A stretch of DNA of 64,000 nucleotides from Candidatus Brocadia sp. (GCA_021646415.1 SOEU01000002.1:310001-374000); one strand, 5' to 3'. Positions 16,533 through 24,962 are shown, counted from the first letter of the stretch. The notes: generated by a model not told the origin, from the sequence alone. Made by a program: numbers and translations.

Positions 16533-16928
16533 ATGACAACAGCAATACTGGAAAATCCTATGGTAGGGGAGAGGATTGGCAGCAAGGAAGACATACAGTT
16601 GTTTATTGAAGAAAAGTTGAATGCCTTTGATGCGGCAGTTGAAGGCCATGAGTTTTTAGAGATAGATGGTGACATCCCGGGAAATACACCCAAAGAGGAT
16701 TGTCTTAAAATTATTAATCACAAATTAGAATGTGCATTTGCCATAGATGTGGATTCGGTGATCAGGCAAGATTTAGAATCGGTTATTCATGCCCTGGAAA
16801 CGGGAATCACCACCCGCCTCTACGGGGTTACCCGTATCGTAGGATATTATAGCCGGGTATCTAACTGGAATAAGTCGAAAATTGGTGAATTACATGATAG
16901 GCATATGGGAAAATATTCAGTACGGTAA
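16533..16928 (+). CDS. Stand-alone NrdD C-terminal-like protein
   Basis: A 131-residue protein whose last 35 residues (TRIVGYYSRVSNWNKSKIGE) resemble the C-terminal tail of class III anaerobic ribonucleotide reductase, which carries the glycyl-radical loop. The catalytic domain is absent, and the zinc-binding CxxC pairs that normally precede this tail are missing; only two cysteines, far apart, are present. The N-terminal part (GSKEDIQLFIEEKLNAFDAA) is not recognised. A ribosome site (AAAGGAGATATGGAG) precedes the ATG and a strong terminator follows, so it is a well-defined single-gene unit. A role as a glycyl-radical spare part is only a guess. Confidence 0.7.
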   Translation: MTTAILENPMVGERIGSKEDIQLFIEEKLNAFDAAVEGHEFLEIDGDIPGNTPKEDCLKIINHKLECAFAIDVDSVIRQDLESVIHALETGITTRLYGVTRIVGYYSRVSNWNKSKIGELHDRHMGKYSVR

Positions 16929-16972
16929 ATATAAACAAAGGTAGTTTTCTCCCAAGGACCCCTTTGTAAAAA

Positions 16973-17015
16973 GAGCCATTGCGGTGTACATATTACTGCA
17001 ATGGCTCGTTTTTTT
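16973..17015 (+). terminator. Rho-independent terminator
   Basis: A perfect 10-base-pair stem GAGCCATTGC / GCAATGGCTC with a 15-base loop is followed by GTTTTTTT. It lies 45 bases after the NrdD-like gene and also separates it from the convergent universal stress gene. Confidence 0.9.
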
Positions 17016-17041
17016 GTCCCAAAAGATACTTACTAATAAAT

Positions 17042-17500
17042 TTAATTTGTATCTGGAAGCGGGGGTGGCATTCTAACCGTAAGTACAGGACAGGCGGCTT
17101 TTCTCACTACCTTTTCTGCTACGCTGCCCATCACAATATGAGAAAGTCCTGTTCTGCCGTGAGTGCCAATCACTATAATATCCGCACCAATTTCTGCTGC
17201 AGCATTAACAATCTCATGAAACGGCACCCCTTTCACTACAATCGTTTCTACGTCTAAGACGTCCGTTGTACCTTCTGGCAAACTTCTCATCAAATCTTCA
17301 CGGATTTTAGACATGTCAATCTCAGTAATTTTATACGGGCTGAATTTGTATATTTCTGTATCATACAAACGGGTGTCTATCACGTGCATGAGGTATAATT
17401 TTGCCTCGTCCTTTAATGCCAGAGAAATAGCATATTTCAAGGCAAGATACGAACATTCGGAATGGTCTACGGGGCATAGTATCTTTTTTAATATAATCAT
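17042..17500 (-). CDS. Universal stress protein (UspA family)
   Basis: A 152-residue Usp-fold protein. It begins MIILKKILCPVDHSECSYLA, and the ATP-binding loop is GTHGRTGLSHIVMGSVAEKV near the C terminus, the G-2x-G-9x-G(S/T) pattern of nucleotide-binding members. The start at 17500 has a strong ribosome site (AAGGAG) and is preferred over far-upstream codons that lie inside amrS. It follows amrS by 22 bases and may be co-transcribed. Confidence 0.93.
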   Translation of the reverse strand: MIILKKILCPVDHSECSYLALKYAISLALKDEAKLYLMHVIDTRLYDTEIYKFSPYKITEIDMSKIREDLMRSLPEGTTDVLDVETIVVKGVPFHEIVNAAAEIGADIIVIGTHGRTGLSHIVMGSVAEKVVRKAACPVLTVRMPPPLPDTN

Positions 17501-17522
17501 GAGATCTCCTTTTCCTTTTGTG

Positions 17523-18533
17523 CTACATGCCAATACCGTCAATGATTGTGTTACATGCTGGACATCTTGAGTTGATGATGTTGCTCTCGATGATCTGATA
17601 TCCATATCTTTTGATAAGGACCTTTTTGCATTTATAGCAATAGGTATTTTCACCTCCCTCGCCGGGTACGTTACCTTCGTAAACATAGCGCAGACCCACC
17701 TCAAGGCCAATTTCTCTGGCCATCCTGAGCGCGCCCACCGGGGTTGGTGGTTTTTCTATCAGCCTATATTTTGGGTAAAAGCGGCTCACATGCCAGGGAA
17801 TTTCAGGTCCAATACTCTTTATAAATTCTGCAATCTGTCTCAACTCAGGCTCTGAATCGTTAATTTCAGGAATGATCAGGGTGGTAATTTCTATCCAGAT
17901 ACCCATCTCTTTATAGGAACGGATGCAATCGAGCACCTGTTCCAGCCGTGCGCCACAGAGCATTTTGTATGTTTCATCAGAAAAGCTTTTTAAATCTATA
18001 TTGGCGGCATGAAGATACGGCTTTATTGTTGTCAGGGCCTCACGTGTGATATATCCATTTGTTACGAATATATTTTTAATGGCTTTCCCGGAGGCTATTT
18101 TTGCGATTTCATACGCATATTCAAAGAAAATGGTTGGTTCCGTATAGGTATAGGCAATACTCTTGCATTGATAACCCAAGGCATCTTCAACGATCTGTTC
18201 CGGCGCAACATCTCTTCCCACGATCTGGTCATGACCCCTCGGTAGTTGAGAGATCTCATAGTTTTGACAGTTCAGACACCTGAAGTTGCACCCTACTGTT
18301 GCAACGGAAAAGGCGGTACTACCCGGATAAAAATGGTAAAGGGGTTTCTTCTCAATAGGGTCGATATTCTCAGAAATGAGTTTTCTATAAACAAGGGAGT
18401 AGAGCGTGCCGCCATGGTTTTCTCTGACCCGGCAAATGCCCTTTTTACCGTCATCAATGACACAGTGATGACGGCACAGATAGCACTTTACCTTGCTATC
18501 CCCAAGTTTTTCAAAAAACATCGCTTCTTTCAT
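17523..18533 (-). CDS. amrS: AmmeMemoRadiSam system radical SAM enzyme
   Basis: A 336-residue radical SAM protein of the AmrS type (related to pyruvate formate-lyase activases). The cluster motif is CNFRCLNCQN (CxxxCxxC). An N-terminal CYLCRHHC and a C-terminal pair CYKC/CPAC give additional cysteine clusters. TEPTIFFEYAYE and NIDLKSF are typical of this subfamily. The system is named from co-occurring AmmeMemo genes; no AmmeMemo partner gene is visible here, so the substrate is unknown. Confidence 0.9.
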   Translation of the reverse strand: MKEAMFFEKLGDSKVKCYLCRHHCVIDDGKKGICRVRENHGGTLYSLVYRKLISENIDPIEKKPLYHFYPGSTAFSVATVGCNFRCLNCQNYEISQLPRGHDQIVGRDVAPEQIVEDALGYQCKSIAYTYTEPTIFFEYAYEIAKIASGKAIKNIFVTNGYITREALTTIKPYLHAANIDLKSFSDETYKMLCGARLEQVLDCIRSYKEMGIWIEITTLIIPEINDSEPELRQIAEFIKSIGPEIPWHVSRFYPKYRLIEKPPTPVGALRMAREIGLEVGLRYVYEGNVPGEGGENTYCYKCKKVLIKRYGYQIIESNIINSRCPACNTIIDGIGM

Positions 18534-18712
18534 AGGGTTTTATATTACCGTTTTTTGTTCATTCTGGCAAGTTTTTAATCACGTTTATGTATTTGTGTCC
18601 TGTAAAGAAGGATCCGGGATAAATTTCTGCTAAACTATTTTTTAATTGTTCCGATAAATAATTTATAGTAAGTTTTACATTAATTTATGAAGAATTCTAG
18701 AAATGTTTTATC

Positions 18713-18741
18713 TTGAACTGAATCTAAATATTTAGTATAGG
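18713..18741 (+). promoter_or_regulatory. Sigma-70-type promoter of the pseudopilin gene
   Basis: TTGAAC (18713-18718) and TATAGG (18736-18741) are separated by 17 bases and lie about 40 bases before the ATG of the pseudopilin gene. Confidence 0.55.
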
Positions 18742-18783
18742 TATAGAACGAGATTAATTCAATCCAAAAAGGAGGATTTAGTT

Positions 18784-19404
18784 ATGAAGAAGAAAAAGGG
18801 AAGTGCAGGTTTTACATTAATAGAGTTGTTGGTCGTAATTGCCATAATCGGTATCCTTGCAGGTATTTTGTTACCGGCATTGACCAGGGCGCGCGAATCA
18901 GCACGCAGGACGCAGTGCGCTTCTAACCTAAAACAGATCGGTTTGGCCCTTAATATGTACGCCAACGACAATGCTGAGGCCTTCCCTACGGGCGGTGCTA
19001 CAGGAATGGAATCACTGGGAAAACTTTATGATGCGTATATTACTGATAGAAAAGTCTTTAAATGTGCGAGTGATAGTGCTGTTTCAGACACAACCACGAC
19101 AGGTGTTTTAGGTTTGAGTGCAACAGATATTACAACCTTTACAACAGCAAGATGTAGTTATGGTTACGATGTTAACCATACAGCGGGAAATGACCCAGGT
19201 GTGGCTATCGCAGCGGATGCAAAGGGCACTGGTACTACACTTTCAGACAATCACAATCAAAAAGGGCAGAATGTGCTTTATATAGACGGTCATGTGGAAT
19301 GGAAAGGTACTAGCACGTGCGGCTTTTACAACGGTTCAACGTATGATGATATTTATACAAGTACGGGTACAGGTGCAGGAACAGATACTGCAATATTGCA
19401 ATAA
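18784..19404 (+). CDS. DUF1559-like type II pseudopilin
   Basis: A 206-residue exported pilin-like protein. Its N terminus is a class III signal: [20 protein letters not shown], to be cut after Gly by a prepilin peptidase, with the conserved Glu5. The body carries [20 protein letters not shown] and, near the end, [10 protein letters not shown], the H-x-G-type DxDGHV motif common in planctomycete pseudopilins. A strong ribosome site (AAAGGAGG), a promoter and a terminator make it a single-gene, probably highly expressed unit. It is separate from the minor-pilin cluster at 28-39 kb. Confidence 0.9.
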   Translation: MKKKKGSAGFTLIELLVVIAIIGILAGILLPALTRARESARRTQCASNLKQIGLALNMYANDNAEAFPTGGATGMESLGKLYDAYITDRKVFKCASDSAVSDTTTTGVLGLSATDITTFTTARCSYGYDVNHTAGNDPGVAIAADAKGTGTTLSDNHNQKGQNVLYIDGHVEWKGTSTCGFYNGSTYDDIYTSTGTGAGTDTAILQ

Positions 19405-19427
19405 CTCGCCCTGTTTTATGCTTATTT

Positions 19428-19463
19428 AAAAAGGGTAATATTCTTCTTGATATTACCCTTTTT
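19428..19463 (+). terminator. Rho-independent terminator
   Basis: AAAAGGGTAATAT pairs with ATATTACCCTTTT around a short loop and is followed by T-rich sequence. It lies 24 bases after the pseudopilin gene. Confidence 0.88.
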
Positions 19464-19561
19464 CGTTTTTGTGTGATTACTCAGCGATTAGCAGAAAAGT
19501 ACATCTGAGTAATCTATATTCAATAATAATTTATAATTGCCAACTGCCAACTGCCAACTGC

Positions 19562-20365
19562 TTACAACACCTCATTCATACTGCCACTCCGATATCCTTC
19601 CATATCGATCGTGACGTATTTATAACCGATTTCCTTGAATTTCTTGACAAGGTTTTTACGCTTGCCATTCTGTAAGAGTGCAGGGATATCTTCTGGCGGT
19701 ACCTCAATTCGTGCAATGGTGTCGTGGTGTCTGACACGGAATTGTTTCAGTCCGATACTCCTCAGGTAATTTTCCGCTGCGGCAACGATCGCCAATTTCT
19801 CCTCGGTAATTGAGTTTCCATAGGGAAACCGGGAAGACATGCATGCATAGGGGGGTTTGTCCCAGTTGGAAAGTTTCAGATATTTCGAAATCTCACGTAT
19901 ATCCGACTTTCTCAATCCGCTTTCTTTTAAGGGACTGCGCACGTCAAGTTCCTTCGCTGCATCGAGACCAGGTCTATACTCGCCCGTATCGTCCAGGTTC
20001 GCGCCATCCGCAACGTTTTTGTAACCCTTTTCCCTGGCAATTTCTTTGAGCTTTCCAAATAGTTCCGATTTACAGAAATAGCATCGGTTGGGCGGGTTTT
20101 GGGCAAATCCCTCGATGCCCAGTTCGCTGGTATCGATGGTCATGTGGGAAATGCCAATTTCTTTTGCAATCTTCCTGGCCTCTTCGTATTCATATGCGGG
20201 ATACGTCTCCGACCGCGCAGTTACTGCAAGGGCTCTGTCCCCAAGTACATCATAACAAACCTTCGCCACGAGGGAGCTATCCACGCCCCCTGAAAAGGCC
20301 ACCACAACGCTTTCCAGGGTTTTTATAGTATCCTTTAATTTTTTCAGTTTTTCTTCTGTATCCAT
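19562..20365 (-). CDS. larE: LarE-type ATP-dependent sulfur transferase
   Basis: A 267-residue PP-loop ATP pyrophosphatase. The loop is AFSGGVDSSLVAK. In LarE a cysteine of the enzyme gives up its sulfur to build the nickel-pincer cofactor; the matching Cys is seen in PPYACMSSRFPYG, and CYFCKSELF adds two more cysteines. No larA, larB or larC lies nearby, so the target may differ; NadE/GuaA-like relatives are the alternative. It is followed on the plus side by pseudopilin DNA and preceded, 42 bases away, by nadA on the same strand. Confidence 0.88.
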   Translation of the reverse strand: MDTEEKLKKLKDTIKTLESVVVAFSGGVDSSLVAKVCYDVLGDRALAVTARSETYPAYEYEEARKIAKEIGISHMTIDTSELGIEGFAQNPPNRCYFCKSELFGKLKEIAREKGYKNVADGANLDDTGEYRPGLDAAKELDVRSPLKESGLRKSDIREISKYLKLSNWDKPPYACMSSRFPYGNSITEEKLAIVAAAENYLRSIGLKQFRVRHHDTIARIEVPPEDIPALLQNGKRKNLVKKFKEIGYKYVTIDMEGYRSGSMNEVL

Positions 20366-20407
20366 ACGTCTTTCTTTGCGCCCCTTTGGCGTCTTTGCGG
20401 TGAATTA

Positions 20408-21313
20408 TTACGACAAATCAAGCATTTTTTGGATAGCCACCCGAGCCTTCGCCGCAATATCATCAGGTACCTTTATCTGATAAACGAGGTCCTCCAAAGA
20501 CCACAATACCTTTTCCAAACTGATAAGTTTCATATTGGAACAATCGGCAAGGTGTGTAATAGCATAAAATGCTTTTTGCGGATTCTCTTTTTTTAAACGG
20601 TGGAGAATACCCGTCTCTGTGCCAATGATAAATTCTTTAGTATCCGTTTCTTTGCAATATTTGGCAATGCCGGTAGTGCTGGCAACATGGTCTGCCAATG
20701 CGATCACATCCTGTGTGCATTCAGGGTGAACGACGACCTTGGCGTTAGGGTGTGCAGCCTTCAATTTAATAATATGTTCTGCCAATATCCTGTGATGGGT
20801 AGGGCAGAATCCTTCCCAAAGTATCATAGGTCGATTCAGTTTGGACGATACATAGCCTCCAAGACTCTTGTCTGGTATAAAGAGGATTTCCTGGTCTTTG
20901 GGAATTGATGACACAATTTTCATTGCATTGGAAGAAGTGCAACATATGTCACTCTCTGCCTTTATAGCAGCCGTACTATTTACGTAACAAACAACTTTGG
21001 CATTCGGATGTTCTTTTTTCTTTATCCTGAGTTCTCTCAGGGTTACCATGTTGGCCATGGGACAACCCGCATGCTCATCGGGCAATAGTACCATTTTATC
21101 AGGACAGAGGATAGAAGCCGTCTCAGCCATAAAGTGAACACCGCAGAATACAATTATGTCCGCCTGTGTCTTTGCAGCCTTCTGGGAAAGTCCTAGCGAA
21201 TCGCCTGTAAAGTCTGCTATATCCTGCACATCCCCTCTTTGGTAGTTATGCGCAAGGATAACCGCATTCCTTTTTTTCTTTAACTCATTGATTTTATCTA
21301 TTATAGTAGACAT
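20408..21313 (-). CDS. nadA: Quinolinate synthase
   Basis: NadA condenses iminoaspartate with dihydroxyacetone phosphate to quinolinate, the first pyridine of NAD. The 301-residue protein has the family signature AVILAHNYQRGDVQDIADFTGDS (read in two parts) and the three cysteines of the 4Fe-4S cluster placed in DEHAGCPMANM (or the adjacent ILCPDK), VHPECTQDV and LADCSNMKL. The length matches the short NadA type. nadB and nadC are not in the window. Confidence 0.95.
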   Translation of the reverse strand: MSTIIDKINELKKKRNAVILAHNYQRGDVQDIADFTGDSLGLSQKAAKTQADIIVFCGVHFMAETASILCPDKMVLLPDEHAGCPMANMVTLRELRIKKKEHPNAKVVCYVNSTAAIKAESDICCTSSNAMKIVSSIPKDQEILFIPDKSLGGYVSSKLNRPMILWEGFCPTHHRILAEHIIKLKAAHPNAKVVVHPECTQDVIALADHVASTTGIAKYCKETDTKEFIIGTETGILHRLKKENPQKAFYAITHLADCSNMKLISLEKVLWSLEDLVYQIKVPDDIAAKARVAIQKMLDLS

Positions 21314-21425
21314 GGTGAATAATTTTGTTCGTTTTCATAAATTATGATAAGCTAATCATAACAAAGCATAAATTGTTTTTAAATACTTTTTTAAAAATTC
21401 TGTAAAACTTTTAAACCGTTTTTTC

Positions 21426-21454
21426 TTGACAATAAAAAACCTATTTGATACCAT
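21426..21454 (+). promoter_or_regulatory. Sigma-70-type promoter of the tRNA-Val / thrS operon
   Basis: A perfect TTGACA (21426-21431) and TACCAT (21449-21454) are spaced by 17 bases. The expected start of transcription is about 60 bases before tRNA-Val, and thrS follows without a visible terminator. Confidence 0.7.
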
Positions 21455-21524
21455 AATTTGACCTAAGTATGATATTCTTAAAGATTTCGGGAGATGCGTG
21501 TCATTACCGGGGGTTAAATACTTA

Positions 21525-21601
21525 GGGCGATTAGCTCAGTTGGCTAGAGCGCTTGCTCGACAAGCAAGAGGTCACTGGTTCGAGCCCAGTATCGCCCACC
21601 A
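21525..21601 (+). tRNA. tRNA-Val (anticodon GAC)
   Basis: A 77-base tRNA with acceptor GGGCGAT paired to ATCGCCC, discriminator A and encoded CCA. The anticodon arm CTTGC-TCGACAA-GCAAG gives anticodon GAC, reading GUC and GUU. D-loop AGCTCAGTTGG and T-arm GGTTCGAGCC are standard. Confidence 0.96.
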
Positions 21602-21654
21602 TTAATTTTTGTTAAACGTATATTCCGAAATTTCGATAAATAAGTTTTAGGATC

Positions 21655-23577
21655 ATGGTTAAGATCACATTACCTGACGGGACAAAAAAGGAGTATAAGG
21701 ATAATATAACCATTGGTGAGGTTGTCAGCAATATAGGTATCCGCCTTGGTGAAAGGGCGTTAGCCGGAAAGGCTAGCGGTGTTCTTGTAGACCTTAGTTA
21801 TCCCATAAAAGAAGATATTTCCTTATCGGTAATTACTGACGATACAGAAGAAGGTATGGAAATCCTTCGCCACAGTACAGCCCACATTATGGCGCAGGCG
21901 GTCAGCAGACTTTTCCCCGGCGTAAAGCTTGGTATAGGTCCTACCATTGAAAATGGATTTTATTATGACTTCGGCCTCCAGCACAGCTTGTCTGAAGAAG
22001 ATCTCAGGAAGATTGAAGAAGAAATGGCAAAAATTATCCGCGAGGATATTGTATTCAAAAGAATGGAATTACCTCGCGATGTAGCCATACAGAAGATGGA
22101 AGCCATTGGTCAGCCTTTTAAAGTAGCACTTATTAAGGATATCGAGGACGACACCGTATCTTTTTACACACAAGGAGATTTTGTGGACTTGTGCCGAGGT
22201 CCGCATATTCAGAGGTCAAGCAAGGTTAAGGCATTCAAACTCCTCAGCGTAGCGGGTGCTTATTGGCGTGGGAAAGAAACGAATCCCATGTTACAGCGTA
22301 TTTATGGGACGGCGTTTTTTACCCAGACAGAGCTTGACAAATATTTAAAATTCCTGGAAGAGGCGGAAAAGCGTGACCATCGGAAAATTGGGAGAGATTT
22401 AGATCTTTTCAGTTTTCATGAAGAAGGTGGGTCTGGTTTAACCTTTTGGCATCCAAAGGGCGCCAGGATACGTAATATTATTGAGAATTTTTGGAGAGAA
22501 GAGCATTTCAAGAGGGGATACGAAATTCTCTACAGCCCCCATATTGCAAAGATCAATTTATGGAAGACCAGTGGTCATTGGAATTTTTACCGTGAAAGTA
22601 TGTACTCACCAATAGAGGTTGACGGGCATGAATATATCCTAAAACCCATGAATTGCCCTTTTGCGGTGCTTATATACAAAACAAAACTTCACAGTTACCG
22701 GGATCTGCCTTTGCGGTGGGGGGAATTGGGAACTGTGTATCGATATGAGCGGTCAGGCGTCTTACATGGATTATTGCGTGTACGCGGATTTACCCAAGAC
22801 GATGCCCATATATTCTGCACCCCGGATCAATTAGAAAATGAAATCCTGGGAGTAATTGAACTGGCTCAGTTCATGTTGTCAAGTTTTGGATTTAAGGAAT
22901 ATGAGATAGAATTAAGCGTGCGGGGTAAGGGAGAAAAGGATAAGTATATAGGCCGGGACGATGTTTGGGATCATGCCGAAAATGCCTTAAGGATTGCCCT
23001 CGACAAAAAAGGACTAAAGTATACACGGATGGAGGGAGAGGCAAAGTTTTATGGCCCGGCGATCGATATTAAGGTCAAGGATGCTATAGGGCGTGGGTGG
23101 CAGGGGCCTACAATTCAGGTTGACTTCAACCTTCCGGAAAGATTCGATGTCAATTATGTTGGCCCGGATGGTTTTCATCACCGGGTGGTAATGGTTCATC
23201 GCACAGTCCTGGGGGCTATGGAACGGTTTGTGGGTTGTTTGATCGAACATTATGCAGGTGATTTCCCCTTGTGGATTGCACCAATTCAAATGAGGATATT
23301 ACCCATTACTGATGCGCACATAGAGTATGCAAAAAAATTACAAACTCAGTTGCTTATGAAGAATTTTAGGGTAGAATGTGATACGAGCAATGCCAAAATT
23401 AATTATAAGATACGAGAAGGTACGCTGGAGAAAATTCCTTATTTACTGGTAGTAGGTGACAAAGAAATAGAAGGTGGCACCGTCTCTGTGAGAAGCAGAA
23501 AAAAGGGAAATGAAGGGGTAATGGCAATTGAAGATTTCATAAAAACCGTGGAATCTGAAATCAGAGAGAAAAGATAG
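21655..23577 (+). CDS. thrS: Threonyl-tRNA synthetase
   Basis: A 640-residue class II synthetase with the full domain set: TGS domain (about 1-62), the editing/SAD domain with RHSTAHIMAQ and DLCRGPH, the catalytic core with motif 2 RYERSGVLHGLLRVRGF and motif 3 VMVHRTVLGAMERF, and a C-terminal anticodon-binding domain. It edits mischarged Ser. It follows tRNA-Val and leads the infC-rpmI-rplT-pheST block, an old and widespread gene order. Confidence 0.97.
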   Translation: MVKITLPDGTKKEYKDNITIGEVVSNIGIRLGERALAGKASGVLVDLSYPIKEDISLSVITDDTEEGMEILRHSTAHIMAQAVSRLFPGVKLGIGPTIENGFYYDFGLQHSLSEEDLRKIEEEMAKIIREDIVFKRMELPRDVAIQKMEAIGQPFKVALIKDIEDDTVSFYTQGDFVDLCRGPHIQRSSKVKAFKLLSVAGAYWRGKETNPMLQRIYGTAFFTQTELDKYLKFLEEAEKRDHRKIGRDLDLFSFHEEGGSGLTFWHPKGARIRNIIENFWREEHFKRGYEILYSPHIAKINLWKTSGHWNFYRESMYSPIEVDGHEYILKPMNCPFAVLIYKTKLHSYRDLPLRWGELGTVYRYERSGVLHGLLRVRGFTQDDAHIFCTPDQLENEILGVIELAQFMLSSFGFKEYEIELSVRGKGEKDKYIGRDDVWDHAENALRIALDKKGLKYTRMEGEAKFYGPAIDIKVKDAIGRGWQGPTIQVDFNLPERFDVNYVGPDGFHHRVVMVHRTVLGAMERFVGCLIEHYAGDFPLWIAPIQMRILPITDAHIEYAKKLQTQLLMKNFRVECDTSNAKINYKIREGTLEKIPYLLVVGDKEIEGGTVSVRSRKKGNEGVMAIEDFIKTVESEIREKR

Positions 23578-23604
23578 TTTTAACTTTTTCGGAGGAGATT
23601 ATAC

Positions 23605-24102
23605 ATTTCACAAGACTTAAGAATTAACGAACGGATCCGTTCGTCTACGGTACGGTTGATAGACGAGAATGGTGTGCAGGTCGGGGTAATTAGCAAGGAA
23701 GAAGCTATTGCAAAGGCAAAAAGTGTGGAACTCGACCTTGTGGAGGTTGCCCCGGAGGCAGACCCACCTGTCTGCCGGATCATGAATTATGGCAAGTTTA
23801 AGTATAAACAAAAGAAAAAGTCGCATCAGAAGCAACATGTAGTTCAACTAAAGGAATTAAGACTGAGACCAAAGACAGGTGAACATGATATACAAACAAA
23901 GATTCGTCAGGCTAGGAAATTTTTAGAAAATAAAGACCGTGTTCTCATCAGTATGATGTTTAAAGGAAGGGAACGCGCTCATACAGAGTTAGGCAATGAA
24001 ATCTTAAAACAAGTTGCCGATGCGCTCGAGGACATAGCCAAAGTAGAAAAGGATAGGATATCGGATGATCGTAGAATGGGAATAATCTTGTCCCCTAAGT
24101 AA
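23605..24102 (+). CDS. infC: Translation initiation factor IF-3 (ATT start)
   Basis: A 165-residue IF-3 that binds the 30S subunit and checks start codons. Both domains are present: N-terminal LRINERIRSSTVRLIDENG and EVAPEADPPVCRIMNYGKFKY, then the C-terminal LRPKTGEHDIQTKIRQARKF and MMFKGRERAHT. No ATG, GTG or TTG suits the conserved N terminus. An ATT at 23605 lies seven bases after a strong GGAGGAG and gives ISQDLRINERI. AUU starts are known for infC in other bacteria and allow IF-3 to repress its own translation, so the same control is likely here. Confidence 0.93.
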   Translation: MSQDLRINERIRSSTVRLIDENGVQVGVISKEEAIAKAKSVELDLVEVAPEADPPVCRIMNYGKFKYKQKKKSHQKQHVVQLKELRLRPKTGEHDIQTKIRQARKFLENKDRVLISMMFKGRERAHTELGNEILKQVADALEDIAKVEKDRISDDRRMGIILSPK

Positions 24103-24127
24103 AGATTAAAGATTAAAGATAAAATTA

Positions 24128-24155
24128 GGCACGAACAAACAAGTTTGTCCGTGCC
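24128..24155. repeat. Palindromic repeat, GGCACGGACAAAC family, copy 3
   Basis: GGCACGAACAAAC-AA-GTTTGTCCGTGCC is a near-perfect 28-base palindrome between infC and rpmI. A short tandem of TAAAGAT (three units) precedes it. The hairpin lies within an operon and could affect rpmI translation or transcript stability. Confidence 0.75.
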
Positions 24156-24199
24156 ACCCTCAAATCAGCATGAATTCTGTTAATATGGAGGTTTTATAA

Positions 24200-24397
24200 A
24201 TGCCAAAGCTAAAAACCCATAAAGGGCTTAAGAAACGAATAAAAATTAGTGCAAAGGGCAAGGTCAAGAGATCGAAAGCCGGAAAGGGCCATCTGCTGTC
24301 AGGAAAATCAGGAAGGCGAAGGGAACATTTGAGAAAAAAAGAAGGGGTCTCACCCGCCTTCAATAAGACCATGACGAGGGCATTACGAGGGTCTTAA
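24200..24397 (+). CDS. rpmI: Ribosomal protein bL35
   Basis: A 65-residue, strongly basic large-subunit protein starting MPKLKTHKGLKKRIK and containing GKGHLLSGKSGRRREHLRK, the bL35 signature. A ribosome site (ATGGAGG) precedes the ATG. It sits in its normal place between infC and rplT. In other bacteria rpmI and rplT are repressed by bL20 binding to the leader; the leader here is short and holds a palindromic repeat. Confidence 0.96.
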   Translation: MPKLKTHKGLKKRIKISAKGKVKRSKAGKGHLLSGKSGRRREHLRKKEGVSPAFNKTMTRALRGS

Positions 24398-24435
24398 GGT
24401 AAATTTTAAATTTTTTTATATGAAAGAGTTGTAAC

Positions 24436-24789
24436 ATGCCAAGAGCAACAAAAGGTTGTGCAAGAAAAAGATCGAGAAAAAGATTATTGAATAAAACGGA
24501 AGGTTATTGGGGTGGAAGAGGAAATTTGTATCGCAAGGCCATGGAAACGTATATCCGTGCCATGGCCTTTTCGTTCCGGGATCGGAAGGCGCGTAAAAGA
24601 AAATTTAGAGAACTATGGATTTCCAGAATTAGCGCTGCGGTCAGAGAACGCGGTATTTCTTATAGCCATTTCATTCGTGGATTAATCAAAGCCAAAATAG
24701 ATTTAAATAGAAAGATGTTGGCTGAGATGGCCGTCAATGACAAGCCTGCTTTTGATAAATTAGTCGAACAGGTAAAAGCGGTAGTCTGA
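24436..24789 (+). CDS. rplT: Ribosomal protein bL20
   Basis: A 117-residue basic large-subunit protein needed for early 50S assembly. It begins MPRATKGCARKRSRKRLLNK and contains YRKAMETYIRAMAFSFRDRK and LWISRISAAVRERGISYSHF, all typical of bL20. Full family length. A terminator lies about 95 bases downstream, before pheS. Confidence 0.97.
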   Translation: MPRATKGCARKRSRKRLLNKTEGYWGGRGNLYRKAMETYIRAMAFSFRDRKARKRKFRELWISRISAAVRERGISYSHFIRGLIKAKIDLNRKMLAEMAVNDKPAFDKLVEQVKAVV

Positions 24790-24884
24790 AACTTTGATCG
24801 ATAATGGTAAGACATCGCTTCCGCCACACAAGTAATTACTGAGCTGTCTCTCCCGTTCATGTAATGTTGTATCTCTAAAATATG

Positions 24885-24940
24885 AGGCACGTCCTTTTCC
24901 GGTAGTTTGCCAGAATAGAAGGAGCGTGCCTGTGTTTTTT
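24885..24940 (+). terminator. Terminator or attenuator between rplT and pheS
   Basis: AGGCACGTCCTT (24885-24896) pairs with AAGGAGCGTGCCT (24919-24931), leaving one bulged base, and is followed by GTGTTTTTT. It lies 23 bases before the pheS ATG. It ends the ribosomal transcript or attenuates entry into pheST. No leader peptide rich in Phe and no T-box element was found. Confidence 0.75.
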
Positions 24941-24962
24941 ATGCTTTTATAAACCCATCTGC

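Noticed and set aside
17501-17710. N-terminal extension of the universal stress protein
   Set aside because: It lies within amrS on another frame, and the ATG at 17500 has a strong ribosome site and family match.
19530-19561. Tandem CCAACTG repeat after the pseudopilin gene
   Set aside because: Three short units of seven bases are within what low-complexity intergenic DNA gives; no function can be tied to them.
21602-21654. Possible T-box or attenuator before thrS
   Set aside because: The gap between tRNA-Val and thrS is only 53 bases with no stable stem, so there is no room for a T-box.
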